Below are positions 23,342 to 36,422 of a stretch of DNA of 64,000 nt, piece after piece. Position 1 is the first letter of the stretch. Each line of letters starts with the position of its first letter. Origin of the DNA: Mortierella sp. BCC40632 (Eukaryota > Mortierellomycota > Mortierellomycetes > Mortierellales > Mortierellaceae); assembly GCA_011634665.1 (NCBI GenBank), contig WAEK01000032.1:46001-110000 (forward strand), in the 5' to 3' direction. The notes under the pieces are model-generated. The model did no database searches and was not told the DNA's origin. It saw only the letters and a program-made list of their open reading frames with translations. Position numbers and translations under genes: made by a program.

Positions 23342-26300
23342 TCAGGGCAACTTGACAGTAGAGTCATCAGGGACCCCGCTTGGTGGCGGCAATGTATATG
23401 GAGAAGGCGAAGAAGTCGACAAAGAAGAAGAAGACGTAGTCGAAGACCGTGCCGATCCAGCCGCAGGCGAGTCTGCCCTTGGCATCGGCGACGAAGATCT
23501 GGACCCTGAAAATGCATCCTGAAGGAAACTAGGTGGTGCCGGGAATGGGATCGCTGGCACCGGTGGCACGGCCGACTCGGGTTGGAACACCCTTGAACGA
23601 CTCGACATCCGTTTGACAGACGACGATGAAGAGGACGCATGTGCATTAGACATGCCTAGAGCAGCCGACACAGCCGCTGATGGCAACCTGGTGGACGAGG
23701 ATGCTCCACCAGAAGGCGAACTTGGTCGCTGTGGGCTTGAGCTGCCAGATCCTGGTGCTGAAGATGTGAAATAGGCAGCAGGCGGGAGCATGGGACTTGA
23801 CGGCTCAGAGTTTGCAGGCGTGATATAGGAAACAGGGATATAACGGAACGATGGTTTAGGTGATGGTGCACCGACAGAAGGTGGTGCAGCCGATGGTGTA
23901 TAGTTGGGCGGCAAGGGGATTATTGCAGAGAGCGAGTGAGTGGATTGACGACGAGAGAGAGAAAACCCTGGGGAAGGTGGCGAGACGATCTGACTGGCAG
24001 TCCTGGACCGCGGCATACGACGCTTTTGCGAGGCCGGCCCACTCGAAGAGCTGGACTGTCCACGAGAAGTGGGACCCATCCTTGGGGTACTTGGCGCCGT
24101 GCTTCGGCCTGGCTCCTCAACACTGGTTCCGTCCAGCGAAATGGCTGAGGAGGCGGTGGGTATGGAGATGGAGAGGTTTGGCGTTGATGTATTGCCAACG
24201 GCTGCAGCGATGACTGATGTTGGGACGATGGGCGAGAGAATAAGAGTCTCTGCCGAGGCAAACATGGCTGGGATCCTGGGCTGATCCACAAAGGGTACAA
24301 TGCCTAGATTCGAGAGGTGCTCTGCGCTCTCCCACCACTGACTCTCTGCCGTGTACACATGGCCACTAGCATAAGCGAGAGGTCGTGGTGTAAAGTAGTC
24401 ATGGCAGCTCTGCTCCAGGGCATCGAACACGTCCACGTCTGGCTCAGAATCGTCATCGGAACCCTGACTCTGCTCTTCATCTTGGTCCTCGTTGATATCA
24501 TCAGTGCTTTCAATACCGGGACTATCCAACTTTCCCTTTCCCTTGGAACTGAACGACCGGGGAGCGACCACAACGGTGTTGGCCTCAGACCTGGATGAAT
24601 TCAACGCGGTGGTGTACGCTGTTTTCTCGTTCAATACACGGCGTTGACTCTTGCGGCGTCTTCGAACAGCAGGCTGTTGCTGATTAGGATAGAAAAGATG
24701 GTCTGGAAGTTCGATTTGCTCGTCCTCGACATCGCTATAGTCACTTCCATCTACATACTCGCCATCTGGACCTTGTTCATCGTCGTAACCATCTTCGTTC
24801 GATGGCCTTTCTTCACCACCCTCGCCTGCTGGATTCTCCTCATCGGTAGCTGGCTTGGCAGCATCCGCCCTTGGGCCACCCCAGGTCCGTTCGTTGGCGG
24901 TAATGACACCATGAACGAGCAGATACCAAGTGACAAAGGGACCGACAAAAAACATCAAAGGATACAGCCAAGCTTTCTTTCGGCCAAGGAAAATTCCATA
25001 GGTAAACATAAGACCTTGGTTGACTACAAAATAGGCCACTAAGAGTCCTAGCCAAATAACAGACCAGTTTTGCATCCCCGTGGCAATCGCTGCGATGGTG
25101 ACAAAGCTCACCATCGATGTTCTATTTTAGACAGTAGAAAGGGACAAGGATAAGGCAGTCAAGGCAACGTTAGTGTCCAGGCGGGTCGATATGCATTATG
25201 CTCCGAATTTTTGCTTTTAGATGGAGAACTTACCCATTAACGATATCCTGGATCAGTCGGAAGCTCAGGAGCCACGGGTACTTTTTCCAGAGATGAGGGT
25301 CACTGAGAAAAGCACCTTCGTTAGTCAAGAATCCTAGGAACCAGCGACGGCGTTGCTTGATCAAGTTTCTCCATTCACGCACAGGTTCTGTTTTGCATGT
25401 GGCACGATGACAGAATTGGATCAACTTGGACCGGTGCGCCTTAGTCATCAAAAGATGGGTCAGGTACCGATCCTCACCAAGATGACTCCGTCCAAAGTCC
25501 CAGAGGTCAGAGACACTGCGCTCAGCAAAGTACTCATCATAGGACTTTAGGAATGCGCTATATCGGAAGATGGTCAGGGCACCTGGAAGGAAAGGTTAAA
25601 TAAGGAAGCGTCGGTGGATGAATCCGAGCCACTAATCAAGCTCGTCAGAAAAAAAAAAAAAAAAAAAAAAATCTTGGGTTTCCACATACCTGGGAGAGTC
25701 ACGCAGGCACCAACAGCAGACTCGATAGCTCTACCAATAAGTTGGCCATGAACATACTCAATGTCTTGCAAAAGGTTAAGGAAGGTCATGTCATCCTTGG
25801 TAGTCACGGTGATAACACCAGTCATGGCAAGTAGATCCTTGCTGTTGGGACGAAGCTGCATATCCCAGACAAAGTTGGCAATAGTCGAGGGATGGAGCAG
25901 GATGTCCGAGTCAATAAACAGCACAAAGAGATGGTCCGTCTTTTCTGGATACTCTTTGTAGATCGAGTTGATAAGACTGAAGGTCTTCTTTTGAGTCAAT
26001 CGCTTGCCACCATGTGGGAATCGACTGACAGTGATCTGGACTCCTCGGAAGTAGAGATCCAAGACAGGAGGATAGTAGTCCTCATCGGCAGGGACACCCA
26101 GGTTGCGAATAAGTGCCCGGTAGAGATCAGAGACTGCATCGTTATCAAAAGAAATAAAGATGTGAAGATGCTCCTTGGGATAGTCTCCGTCGATGGCAGA
26201 GCAAATGGCGACGTGCAAGACTTCTGGTAGCTCGTTATAGACGGGCATCACAATCAGAACCTACAATAGACACCCTCAACAATATTAGTTTCTACTGAAA

Positions 26301-26837
26301 TATTGACACTCATAGAAAGATGACTGACTTTTGTAAATTTAGACCTACACGTGGAAATGTGTTTGTAGTGCGGATGGCCTCGAGCTGCTCTTTAACATTG
26401 CCTGGACTAGTCATGAGCTGGTGAACGCTGATGACGGTTGGCATAACCAAAAGGAGAGCAACAAGTCCAAAAGCAATGTATTGACTGGCAAGCATGATGG
26501 GATATGGGAAGAAGAGGTGGTTCTCGAGTGGCTGTGAGCTCATACCCTGCCAATGTGGAATAGGTACGAGTGAAAGCATGGCCCCAAGGAAGAGGATTCG
26601 AAGAACCCAAAAGACGATCATAATGAATAAGCTCATATACTGAACGCCTCTCTGCTTTGCAGCCTTCGCCTTTTGGTGGACTTTGACAAATGAGTATGAG
26701 AGCGAACCCGTGAAGCAGACGATCTCAGCAAAAGCCATGAGCATCAGCACACCAGCGATCGATACATAGACAATCTCTGCGGTCGTCCATTGCACAGGCC
26801 CAGGCGTGGGGTGCGAGGGATCGTTGACCGGGTCCAT
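23342..26837 (-). CDS. Chitin synthase, single GT2 domain with long C-terminal tail
   Basis: Four exons (26837-26349, 26260-25690, 25582-25234, 25121-23342) give 1,062 residues with no frame break. Two or three membrane spans open the protein. The catalytic part shows LIVMPVYNE, FISFDND, LFVLFIDSDILLHP, TLPGALTIFR, GEDRYLTHLL and the signature QRRRWFLGF, the ED and QRRRW motifs of chitin synthases. Further spans follow (SFVTIAAIATGM..., LYPLMFFVGPFVTWYLLV) and then the RTWGGPR motif. The last ~480 residues are an acidic then Ser/Pro-rich disordered tail. It polymerises N-acetylglucosamine from UDP-GlcNAc at the plasma membrane for the cell wall. No myosin motor or cytochrome b5 domain is seen, so it is not a class V type; exact class cannot be fixed by eye. 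Confidence 0.9.
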
Positions 26838-29188
26838 GGAGAGTGGTGGAGAAGGTGGAGGGGAAAGAGAAGAAAAAAAGAACGACGAGAGAGGACGAGA
26901 ACGTCACTCTCTTTTGTAGAAAAAAGGACAACAGAAAAGGATGGGGTAAAGCGAGACGTCAGCAGTGTCTGGCTGAAGTAATGATAGTCGGTACTGGGCA
27001 GCGTGGCAACCCCAAAGGTGGTTGTCGGGTATGAAGTTCGTTATTCGGAGTATAGTCCGGTTGTGGATGGAAGGGTCCGGGTTGTTAGGATCTGGCGGAC
27101 TGTATAGGGTAATTTAAGCACTGGACCAGAAGAAGGAGGATACCAACACGAGGCAAATGACGGGTAGCAACGAGGTTTGAGGGGAGTCAAAGATCCTGGG
27201 GATAAGGAAGGGGAGCGGTCGTCCGGGTCAGGCTGTGTGGAAGCCGAGGTCGGAGCTGGGGAGGTTAACTGGTACTGAGACCACGAACGAAACCGCTTGG
27301 TCGAGAAGTTGTCGAGGTCAGGGCAGACACCGAACTGACGAACTATTTAGAGAAATGGAAGAGAGAGAGAGAGAGAGAGGGACAAAGAACAACAGAGGAA
27401 AGAGAAAGAAAGAAAAGAGGAAAGAGAAACAAGAAAAAGAGCAAGGGCCAGGTTAGTCCGTGTGGATGGATGGACTTTGAGCAACGGTCATGCAAAGGAG
27501 CAGACTGTGTGTGGTCGAGGAGAGACAGAGAGAAGACGCGTCAGGAGAGGGGGGTCGAGAAAGAGTGAACGGTGTCTACTGCTGCAGCCGAATAATAAAA
27601 TAAAAAAAAATGAGCAGGAGCAAAATCCCCTCCTCCCGCATGGGAGAGATGTTCACAAATCACCACGCGCTCAACCAGCACGCACCAGAGCAGAAATAGG
27701 CCTCGGGTGGACTAGACTTCGATACACGCCAAGGCGCTGGGACAGGAGAGGGGGGAAGCAAAGGTAGGTCCAGACAGAAACGGTCGTTGGAGTGGTGGTG
27801 GGTGGGGGGAGGGTCAGAAAGGTGGCCAATGGAGAAGAAAGAAAAGAGAGCAGCAAGGGCGCAAAGACCGGAGGATTGCGAGCTGACGAGAAGGTGCTGG
27901 ATAAATGAAAAAGAAAAAAAAATGGCGGCGGTGGTGGTGGTGGTGGACGAAATGTGTTCTATTATATGGACACTCTACAGAAAGATCCTCCGAGGACACC
28001 CCATGCTCTGCTTCTATTCCCCATCTTCACCCATCCCCACCCCCTACCCATCACGACCGGAAAAGATCTTTCCTGATACAGGGGAACACCACGCATGGAG
28101 AGCCATTCTTGACCTATTCCTGGCACACGCGCCTGGTGCCAGCCAACCGGCGCTGCAGGTACAGGGGAAAAGGGGATGGGCACCGCAGATACACTGCAAT
28201 GTACCTCAGTCTCCAGTATACATCTTTCAGTACCACGCATACGCACTAATCTGCGTATTATTACTCGGGATGCTGATGCTCATCTCTTATGTGATGCAGT
28301 GTTCTCCCATAAAGTCAGGCGATTACAAACGGCCGATCCACAAGAAAGAATGGGGTGCGGCCTGCCAATTGTAGCATGGATGGGTCAAGTGAAGAAACGG
28401 GTGAGACCGATAAGGCGCAAAAGTGGATGCAAAGACCATGCTCCGGGCAGCCAGGTGCTCGACTTTATGGGAGCTCTGTGCTGTACCTGAAGATGAAAAA
28501 AATGTCTGAGTATAGAAAAAACTGCGTCTACTGAAGACGTGCTCCGAAGCATGCAGCAACGCTCTTTGCTGTTCTGCTCATCAACGGCACTACACTGCAA
28601 TGCACTGCACTGCGTCGGTCTCTCCCGCTTGGTGCGCACAATGCACCCAGACTCTACAATCGGTGTCTGCCACGGGCTCAATGGCCTGATAACGACATGT
28701 ACTCCAACGCAGGGAAGGGGGGTGAGGGTGGGAGAGGGAAGTTTCCCACTGCTTGACGTCGCAGGAGATAGGGGCAGTGAGGGGCATAAAGACAGCAGAA
28801 CTCCAATTTGAAAATCTGCTCCTTGGTGATTCAAGGAGACATTGAAAGATGGAAGGGGGGAAGCAAGAGTGTGCGTAGAACAAGAAAACAAAGCTGCCTG
28901 TGCTTGTGCAGCAACCGTAATGCCTGCCAAATCCTTTTGGAGTCCCTACGAATTTATGCTCCACGCATCATGAAATGACGCAGGGAGAATCAAGCAGCCC
29001 TGCCCTGGGTATGCAATTAGGCCGGAAGAAAGAAGCGCCTTGGGATGTGCCGCCATGCTTAAATGGGGCTGCACCAGTGGAGATTATTGAGAGAGTAGGG
29101 CAGTAACAAATGTGTCCGGAGACTTGCTGTGCATGAATACCCTTACATTTTGACCAGGAGGAACTTGTCGCACTTGAAAAAAGGCTGG

Positions 29189-29224
29189 TGAGGGGAGTGA
29201 GGGGAGTGAGGGGAGTGAGGGGAG
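29189..29224. repeat. GAGGGGAGT short tandem repeat
   Basis: About four copies of a 9-10-base G-rich unit (GTGAGGGGAGTGAGGGGAG). The G runs could form a quadruplex on the plus strand. Confidence 0.7.
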
Positions 29225-30977
29225 CACGATGAATGATGGCCAGAGTAGGGTAAAGTCAAGGGATCTTTTAAGCTGGGGCGAATAATGAGGCCAAAAGCAA
29301 TGAGAAGAATGCAGCGATCCTATTGGAAACAAGGGCAGTCGAAAGTGGATACAGTAGAGAGAGTGAACATGGATACACTGTAAGAAAGCGAAACAAGAGA
29401 AGACATTGCCAGGGGGGAAAAGGAAGGCGGACAAGGGATTCATATAGGTCAGCGAAGGGCGGAGCTTGAGTTAGTATGTAGCCACAGTGTCATCATAGAA
29501 TGTTTCCCCTTTCTCATATCTTCCTTGCACCTTCACCCTCGCTACCCTCTGATAAGCCATACTGACCTCTCTACCATTCTCTCTTTACACTTGTAATTTT
29601 AAACCTCATTATCAGACGTCCGTCAGTCGTACTCCGAGTCTGTACTGGGATGTTTGTTGCATAACCCACCCCCGCCACAGTCCCCACTCCAAGAAAATCG
29701 GTCCGGTGAAAGAGGGGTATAGCTATTCTTGAGCTGTCTTCTAATTGAACATTGTACCTGATTCATTGCTCGTACTCCAGAAGAGGTGTTGACACACTCC
29801 GGCTGATAAGCCAATGACAAGCTCTTTCTCAGCGAGTGCATTTTGTTACTCGCTCTTTCCGCTCCAATAGCACTCTCGCAACGGGCTGACGGTTTTAGTA
29901 TTCCACGACATGGTCTTGGGTCACCGTAATCTGACAGCCTTGAATCTTGCTCCGCTTTGGTCCAGGGAATGCTGGCTGGACAAATAGCATCACAAGGATT
30001 GACGTCGTAGGCAGAGGTCCAGCGAGTGCGTTTGTTCGATCACCGACAAGGACATCGCCATATTACCTGGGGAGAACCGGAAAAGGGTCTGGGACAGGGT
30101 CTGGGACTCTTCAGAAGACATAGGACTGGCCATCGCGCGATCTAGAACCTCAGCACAAGCACAAACGGATTTCGTCTCTGGAACAGTCTGCCTAATAATA
30201 ACGCCTCGGACACGGATATGGCACCAAGGACCCTTTGAGACTGAAGCCACGACATGGGAAAACTGGCGAGAGCAGACACCAAGAAAAACAAATCTCAGGT
30301 GGGACAAATCTTTCCTGGCATATATCTCTGTTTTCAAGAGATGTCCCATCTTCCCAAGACCCAGTCGTAAGGAGGCGATCTAGTCCTCGATTTGCTTACA
30401 CTGGCCCCGCCTCTGGAAGAGAGAGTAAAAAAAGAAAAGAAAAAAATGAGTGTTCATTATGGCAGTTGAGATACACAGGTACAAAGGTTGGGCCGATCAT
30501 GGATGGTGTTTATCATTTACAGGGATACATCCAAATAGACACACACTCACACCACACCACACGCGCTCTCTCTACTTGTCCAATGGCTGTGACCAGACAA
30601 CACAAGGACAGAGCGCGCACGAACCATGGCAACGCGCGACCTGTAATCCCGAATAGTGGGTCATTATTTGCGATGTGTCGGGGGGAAAATATCGGGTCAA
30701 AAAAAAAAATGAGAGCACAAGCTGCTCCATGCTCCATACCAATTGCTCTCTATCCCCACCCTATTGAGGCTCATGCATCTCTGTTCCCTTTTGTGCTCTT
30801 CCACTGGTGAACCCCCAACGGGCCATCGTGTTCACACAGGGGAAGGGCTCTATCTGGTCTGTCCCTGTCTGGCCCTGTCTCCGTTTTCTTTCCAGCGATC
30901 ACGCGTTGAATCCTGTCCTGCTGGACTTGAGAGTGGGCGCCTCCATGACTGATACTCCTTACTAGAAAGCTCGATTT

Positions 30978-31095
30978 TGCTGAGCGAACCAGCCCTTTGC
31001 TCTCCGAGTCTCTTCCATACCAAAGAGTTTCTCCCAGAGCAAAGCGAACCAGCCTTTACTCTCCAAGTATCTTCCTTGTCAAAGAGTTTCTCTTG
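30978..31095. repeat. Two-copy tandem repeat, unit about 58 bp
   Basis: The block with GCGAACCAGCC, CTCTCC(G/A)AGT, TCTTCC and AAAGAGTTTCTC occurs twice in a row with a few substitutions. Intergenic. Confidence 0.75.
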
Positions 31096-32900
31096 AAGCA
31101 GAGCCAATGCGCTCTACTATTCAGAACAAACGGAAGAAAAAGGGTCATTGAGCAGACTCAACTCGTGGCTCTTTTCAAAGTAGATACAGATGAGTGAACG
31201 TTCCTACAATGGCGTAATGTCTATTTTTCCTTTCTCTTTATCCTTCCTTCCTTTCTATCTTTCTTTCTCTTTTTCTTTCCCACTTTACTTTGGACAGACC
31301 TTGTCCAGACTTTAAACTCTCGCTGTTTGAGCAGTCATTTTTCCACTCCAGTACACACCACATAAACATTCTTCCTGTCCACATCAAAAGACATTTTTGT
31401 CTTCTCCGTTTCCCTCTTCACTGCACCAGGTTCTCTACTTGTTTTCATCCCACAAGTCATCCGGAGCAGAGAGAGATTCAACCGTTTTACGCGTTGCACA
31501 CCTGTCGAACGTTCCTCCCTCCCTCTCTCCCCCCCTATCTGTCTCAAACCCTCCTGGATGTGGCCCAAATTATGCTCTGCAAAGGGAGCACATAGGAGAT
31601 CAAGGCTTCGTGTGTCTGCACTCCTTTCTATTATTTCTATTAATACGAGTGTAGTCCAAGTTACTCCTGTGTGTCTTGGGCCACAACGGGGCCACGGTCG
31701 TAATATTTGCCGCTCCTGTGCTTTTGACATTGCTTCCGGAGAGTCATGTAGGACTAAACAGTTAAACGCTCAGCTTTAATCATGCAACTCTTATTCGATC
31801 GAGGCTGCTTATGTGAAAAGGTATCTGGTGCGTACTTGAGCAAACAGTAGGGTTCAAGCTATTATCCCGCCCAATATCGTTAGTTCCGTCTCACCTAATG
31901 GACCCTGCCAGCCTTCTCGGTCTACATTTAGGCCAAAGGAGTGGACTCTACTTTTTTTTCTTTATTTATTTTTTCTCTTTTTTTTCCATTTCTCTCTCAC
32001 GCTCTCTCTCTCTCTCTCTCTTTCTCGCGTTTCATCAAAGTGCAGAAAACCCCCGCTTCTCTTCCCCCCAGGAGGCCAGATCTGGGGGGTGGAGCAAACT
32101 GGGGGATGGAGGAGAGCCAAGAGGACATGGAGCCCGATTCGAATGTCCAATAAGGAAAAGAGGTGGTCTACTTTGTCCTCTGTGGTCGGTGGTCGAGCTT
32201 CCAATGCCATTGCTACTCGAGGTGGAAGAATTCACGATTGTGGCTCGACCTCTCCTGACAGTGCCATGCGATGGCTATTCTTGAATCTTGCATGTTGCAT
32301 GGATGGATGTGAGCGTGTAAAGGAGGAGAGAGGTGGAGCAATGCAGATGCTGCTGCTCTATTGCCTGTGACCTGTTGCTATTGCTTCTTCTGTTGCTGCA
32401 ACTGTGTCGAGATCTTGGCCCTGAGTCTCGCCTCACCTTTCTGTGTCCCGTGTGCCATGAAGCGGACCCCTGGCCCTGCTGCGGGGTCGAGACAAGAAGC
32501 AACCTTCGCTCGGACTTTGTGAACATGGATATAAATACGGCGGACCTCCATCTTGACTTTATTCTTCATCCGCTCTTCCCTTGTCTTCGTCTCATCTCGC
32601 CTGCATCTTTGTGCTATTCGGTACTAGATAGGCTTTCCGGATCCCATTCCTGTCCCGTCCCACTCACCACTTCGTCCCACCTGCTGCCCCATCCAACCGT
32701 ACCCCGACCCCTGCCCGGCCGTACCCCGACCCCTGCCCAAGCCGCCGCCCCGACCCCTACCCAGTCCATCTCTGCTGCCAGCTTTTTCAAGTACCCTTTT
32801 CTTTTCTTTTCGCCTCTCTTTCTCTCTTCCTTCCTCCTCTCCCGCCAAACCCCTCTTCAGCACTCCTCATCCTTCTTTGTCCCTTCGTCCTACTTCAGAA

Positions 32901-34929
32901 ATGAAGGTTTCTGTGGTTCTCATCCTGGCAGTCTCCTGCCTGACTTCGTCCTTGCCGTCGGTTGTGTCCCTCGTAGACATTAGTCAACTGAAAGGACCTT
33001 CTGGAAACACGCCTGTTCCTGCTACTGGAAACGGGGCCGTGACTGACCCTGCAAGCACCAGCTTTGGCACTGGTACTTCTTCGCGTCTCGCGCTCTATGT
33101 ACCAGGCAATGTGTACAAGGATTATCCTGGCTGGTTAGCTCTTTACAAGGCCCTCGTCTTTCAAGGAATCCCTGTGAAGGTGACCAAGGACATTAATGTC
33201 GCAAAGACCCACAACACAGTTATTGCCTATCAGGCCCTCCAGTCCAAGTATATGGGGATGCTCGATGGCCTTACTTGGTCCTCATTTGTCAGTGGCGGAA
33301 ACACATTGATTGCGATTGGCATGACCTCGACCGATATCTCGTTGAAGAGTGCCTTTGGTGTCACCCCCGACACTACCACAAACGCGAAAGCAAGGGCCGC
33401 CATCGTTCTCCAGGCTCCTTCGGCCAGTGTTCCCGCCTCGAGTGTCAATGCTCAGTTTGACTTGACTGACACTCGTGATGCTGAGATTCCACTCTGGAGA
33501 ACTGCTTCCAGCACTGGTTTCCAAACTATTGGCTACACAATGAGCTCGGGTACCTTTGCCCTCGGTAAATATCGCACCAATTCGGTAAGGAAAATGATAC
33601 ATGAAATTGTACTCCCCCTTCTTTCCTTCTTGCCCTTTTTTCCTTTTTCCTTTTTGGTGTTGTCACTTTCCTTGTTTGCTCACACACTACAATTATTTGT
33701 GTATGTGTATGCTGTGCAACAATAGGGAAGCTCCGATAATAAGGCTGCTATTACTCTGAGATCGGCAGGTACTAATGGCAAGGCAGTAGCCATTGGTTTG
33801 GACCTTGGTGCCTATGTTGGCGAATCGAATGGTGGAAAAACGAATGGTATCCCAAGAGCTTACAATGCTGAGGTACGAAAGAAAAAAATAACAGCTTACC
33901 CTTTTTTTTAAAAAAAAAAAAAAAAAAGGAGGATGGACAAAGCGAAGCAAAGTTGTCGCACCAAGACCGCTAAAAATTTACACTTTATTATTAATTGTTT
34001 CCAGTATGAGCCAGGTTATGACAACTTCTTCCGAATTATCAAGAGCCTTTACCAGACTTCGACTACTGCTGGTTTGGTGACCTCCTGGCCTGTGCCTGGA
34101 AATATGGGTGTCCACTTCTCTTGGACTTATGATATCGATGCCCAGGACAGCTACGAGCTTGCCTACAACTGCGCCTTGGACCTTCAGTCCCGTGGCATTG
34201 GAGGAACTATCAACTGGCAGGCCAAGCTTGTCAAGGATGCTTATGATGTCGCCTCTTTGTAAGGCTACTTGGTGTTGTCTTGAGTTCGATTTTTTTTTTC
34301 TCTTCCAGATATAATCTTGTTTGCTTTCAATGGCCCAAACGACTGACCCCCTTTTTTATACTTCTCTTGTAACAGCTCCCTGTACTATAGGAATATCAGC
34401 ATGGTTGAGGCCCTTGGCAACATGGAGCTTTCTTCCCACTCTGTGTCGCACTCTCCCAACTTGCTCCGCTTCCCCATTGGTACCGGCAAGGAAATCTGGG
34501 ATGGCACCACCTACACCGAAGAAAACTACTTCCCTTTCATTGGTGAGTGTGTGAACAATGCAACCATTGTCCCAGGCGCAACTGCTTGCGATAACCCCAA
34601 CGGCAAGATGGATTTCTATACGATCGGAGGAACGCTTCTCGGAGAGGCCCGTGTGTCCAAGTATATTCTCGAGGCCATCTCGATCAACAACTCGCCCCTT
34701 GTCTCCTTCCGAACTGGTCATCTGCTCTACCCTGATGCTTTGCCTCAGGTCCTTGCTGCCACTGGCTTCAAGTACTCGTCATCGAGCGCCAGCAACAACC
34801 AGAACACGCACATGCCCTACCAGCTCTTCTATAACATGGCCTATAACCAGGCAGTTGACATTGTTGAGGTAAGAATAGGCGCTCTTTTCTCTTCTGTTTG
34901 CATCTTCAAACCCCTCACTCCTCATTTAC

Positions 34930-34962
<33 letters not shown>

Positions 34963-36093
34963 TGTTTCATTGACATGAAGTTTGCTTTCCGTCTCTAGAT
35001 TCCACTCTCAGGCTCGGATGAAGATGGTAAGATCAATGGTGACTGGGCTCTCCCTGGCGACTCTAAGTACCCAAGCGGATCTTATGCCTACCAGCAATAT
35101 GCTATCGTCCAGAAGATTGCCAAGTACGGTGGTCAATACACGTTCTTGATCCACCCAACCTCTTCCGAGGTTCCAGAGTTGGGTGCTATTCCATTCTCTG
35201 ATAAGCTCAACTTCCAGAAGCTCTTTGCAGACAAGGTCAAGCCTTATGCCTACTTTGACACTTTGGGTGGTCGAGGTCGATTCCACAGCGCTAGAATCCA
35301 GACTAGTATCGATGTCGCTGTCAGCGGTAATATTGCTACTGTCACCGTTACTATCCCCTCAACTATCATCGATTTGACTATTCGCGTCCCTACTGCTTGG
35401 GCATTCAAGTCGTCCACTGTCGGTGCCAAGGCCACTCCTGGAGCCGTCATCCTCTTGAACCAGGTTGCGGCCGGTACTGTTGTGTTGACCTTCCAGACAT
35501 CTGGTACGGTTAGTTCCACGAGTGCTCCTGCCCCTGGCCCCAGCGTTACCACCACCACCATGTCCATTGCTAGCCCTACTATCCCCCCACCCACGCCCAC
35601 ACCAGAACTTCCCCGTGTCGTCGATGACTTTTCGGATCCTCAGCGATACAACAACGGAAGCAATGTCTTGGGTTTCCCCACGGGCGATGACGATACTGTA
35701 CCCCAGCGAACATCTGTCCAGGGTGACTGGTTGCTCTTGAACGTCAATAGCAACACCTTCTGGTACAGTCTTTTGGGTAAAGTCAACACCTGCAATGATT
35801 ACAGCAAGTATAGCAAGTTGAGCCTTGCAGTTCGTTACCCAACCGCGACGAAGATTGGCTTCAATGTGGTTCTCCAGTCGACACTTGACAGTAGCTGCAC
35901 AGGCCAGATGCAGAGTGCCTTCAATGCTGCTACCTTGATCAAGAACACCAGTGCTGGACCAGATGGATGGATCCATTTGGATATTCCTCTCACCACCTTT
36001 GCGAACGCAACCTTGACCCGTCTCAGGGGTGTACTTCTTTCATCGTTCGCCTCAACGGGTCAGGTCGAGGTTGATTATATCTATTTCTCTTAA
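32901..36093 (+). CDS. Secreted polysaccharide-deacetylase-like protein with C-terminal module
   Basis: Five exons (32901-33584, 33726-33872, 34005-34258, 34376-34868, 34999-36093) give 890 residues. A signal peptide (MKVSVVLILAVSCLTSSLPS) starts the protein. The middle shows FSWTYDIDAQDSYELA followed later by MELSSHSVSHSPNLLR, which resembles the Asp and H-(S/T)-x-S/T-H metal-binding motifs of NodB/CE4-type deacetylases. Several Asn-X-Ser/Thr sites suit a secreted glycoprotein. Around residue 690 a Pro/Thr linker (PTIPPPTPTPELP) leads to a C-terminal beta-rich module opening VVDDFSDPQRYNNGSN and containing GDDDT and two Cys, similar to carbohydrate-binding beta-sandwich modules. Likely role: cell-wall or extracellular polysaccharide modification; substrate unknown. 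The family assignment is from motif resemblance only. Confidence 0.75.
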
Positions 36094-36422
36094 ACAAAAA
36101 TCATCCTTTTTTTTTTTTTTTTTTTTCTTCTTTTCAAACAAACTTTTGTCTCACAGTACCCCTTCCTCCCCAACCGTTTTGCGTAATAATTCTTTTTCCT
36201 TTTTCCTTTTTCTTTTTTTTTTTTGTCCAAAAGAAACGAAAAAAAAGTAACGAAAAGAAAGAAACGAAAAAAAAGAAAAAAAAAAAAGAAAGCGGCGGCA
36301 ATGATCCGACCCATTTTTCAACTACCATAGAATCAAGCGCGATTTTTTTATATAGACTTCACTCTTTCTCTTTTTTTTTTTTTAAAAAGCACATTAAAAA
36401 ACTCCAATGACATGGTTTACAT

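Larger units (their letters stand above)
26838..32900. other. Six-kilobase gene-free stretch
   Basis: No frame here has a recognisable domain, and the longest ones (for example 27787-28374 plus, 28385-28930 minus) are low-complexity or lack splice logic. Contents: purine-rich tract 27350-27445; GAGGGGAGT tandem units 29189-29224; a two-copy repeat of about 58 bp at 30978-31095; a CT run at 32000-32025. It separates the divergently transcribed chitin synthase and deacetylase-like genes, so it holds both promoters. GC content appears uneven. A pyrimidine-rich stretch 32560-32900 probably is the leader of the downstream gene. Confidence 0.5.

Noticed and set aside
27787..28374. 195-codon plus-strand open frame
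   Set aside because: Starts in Trp/Gly/Lys low-complexity sequence, no domain or splice logic, and lies in a stretch with similar chance frames on both strands.
28385..28930. 181-codon minus-strand open frame
   Set aside because: Composition is Ser/Leu/Pro noise with scattered Cys; no motif and overlaps other chance frames.
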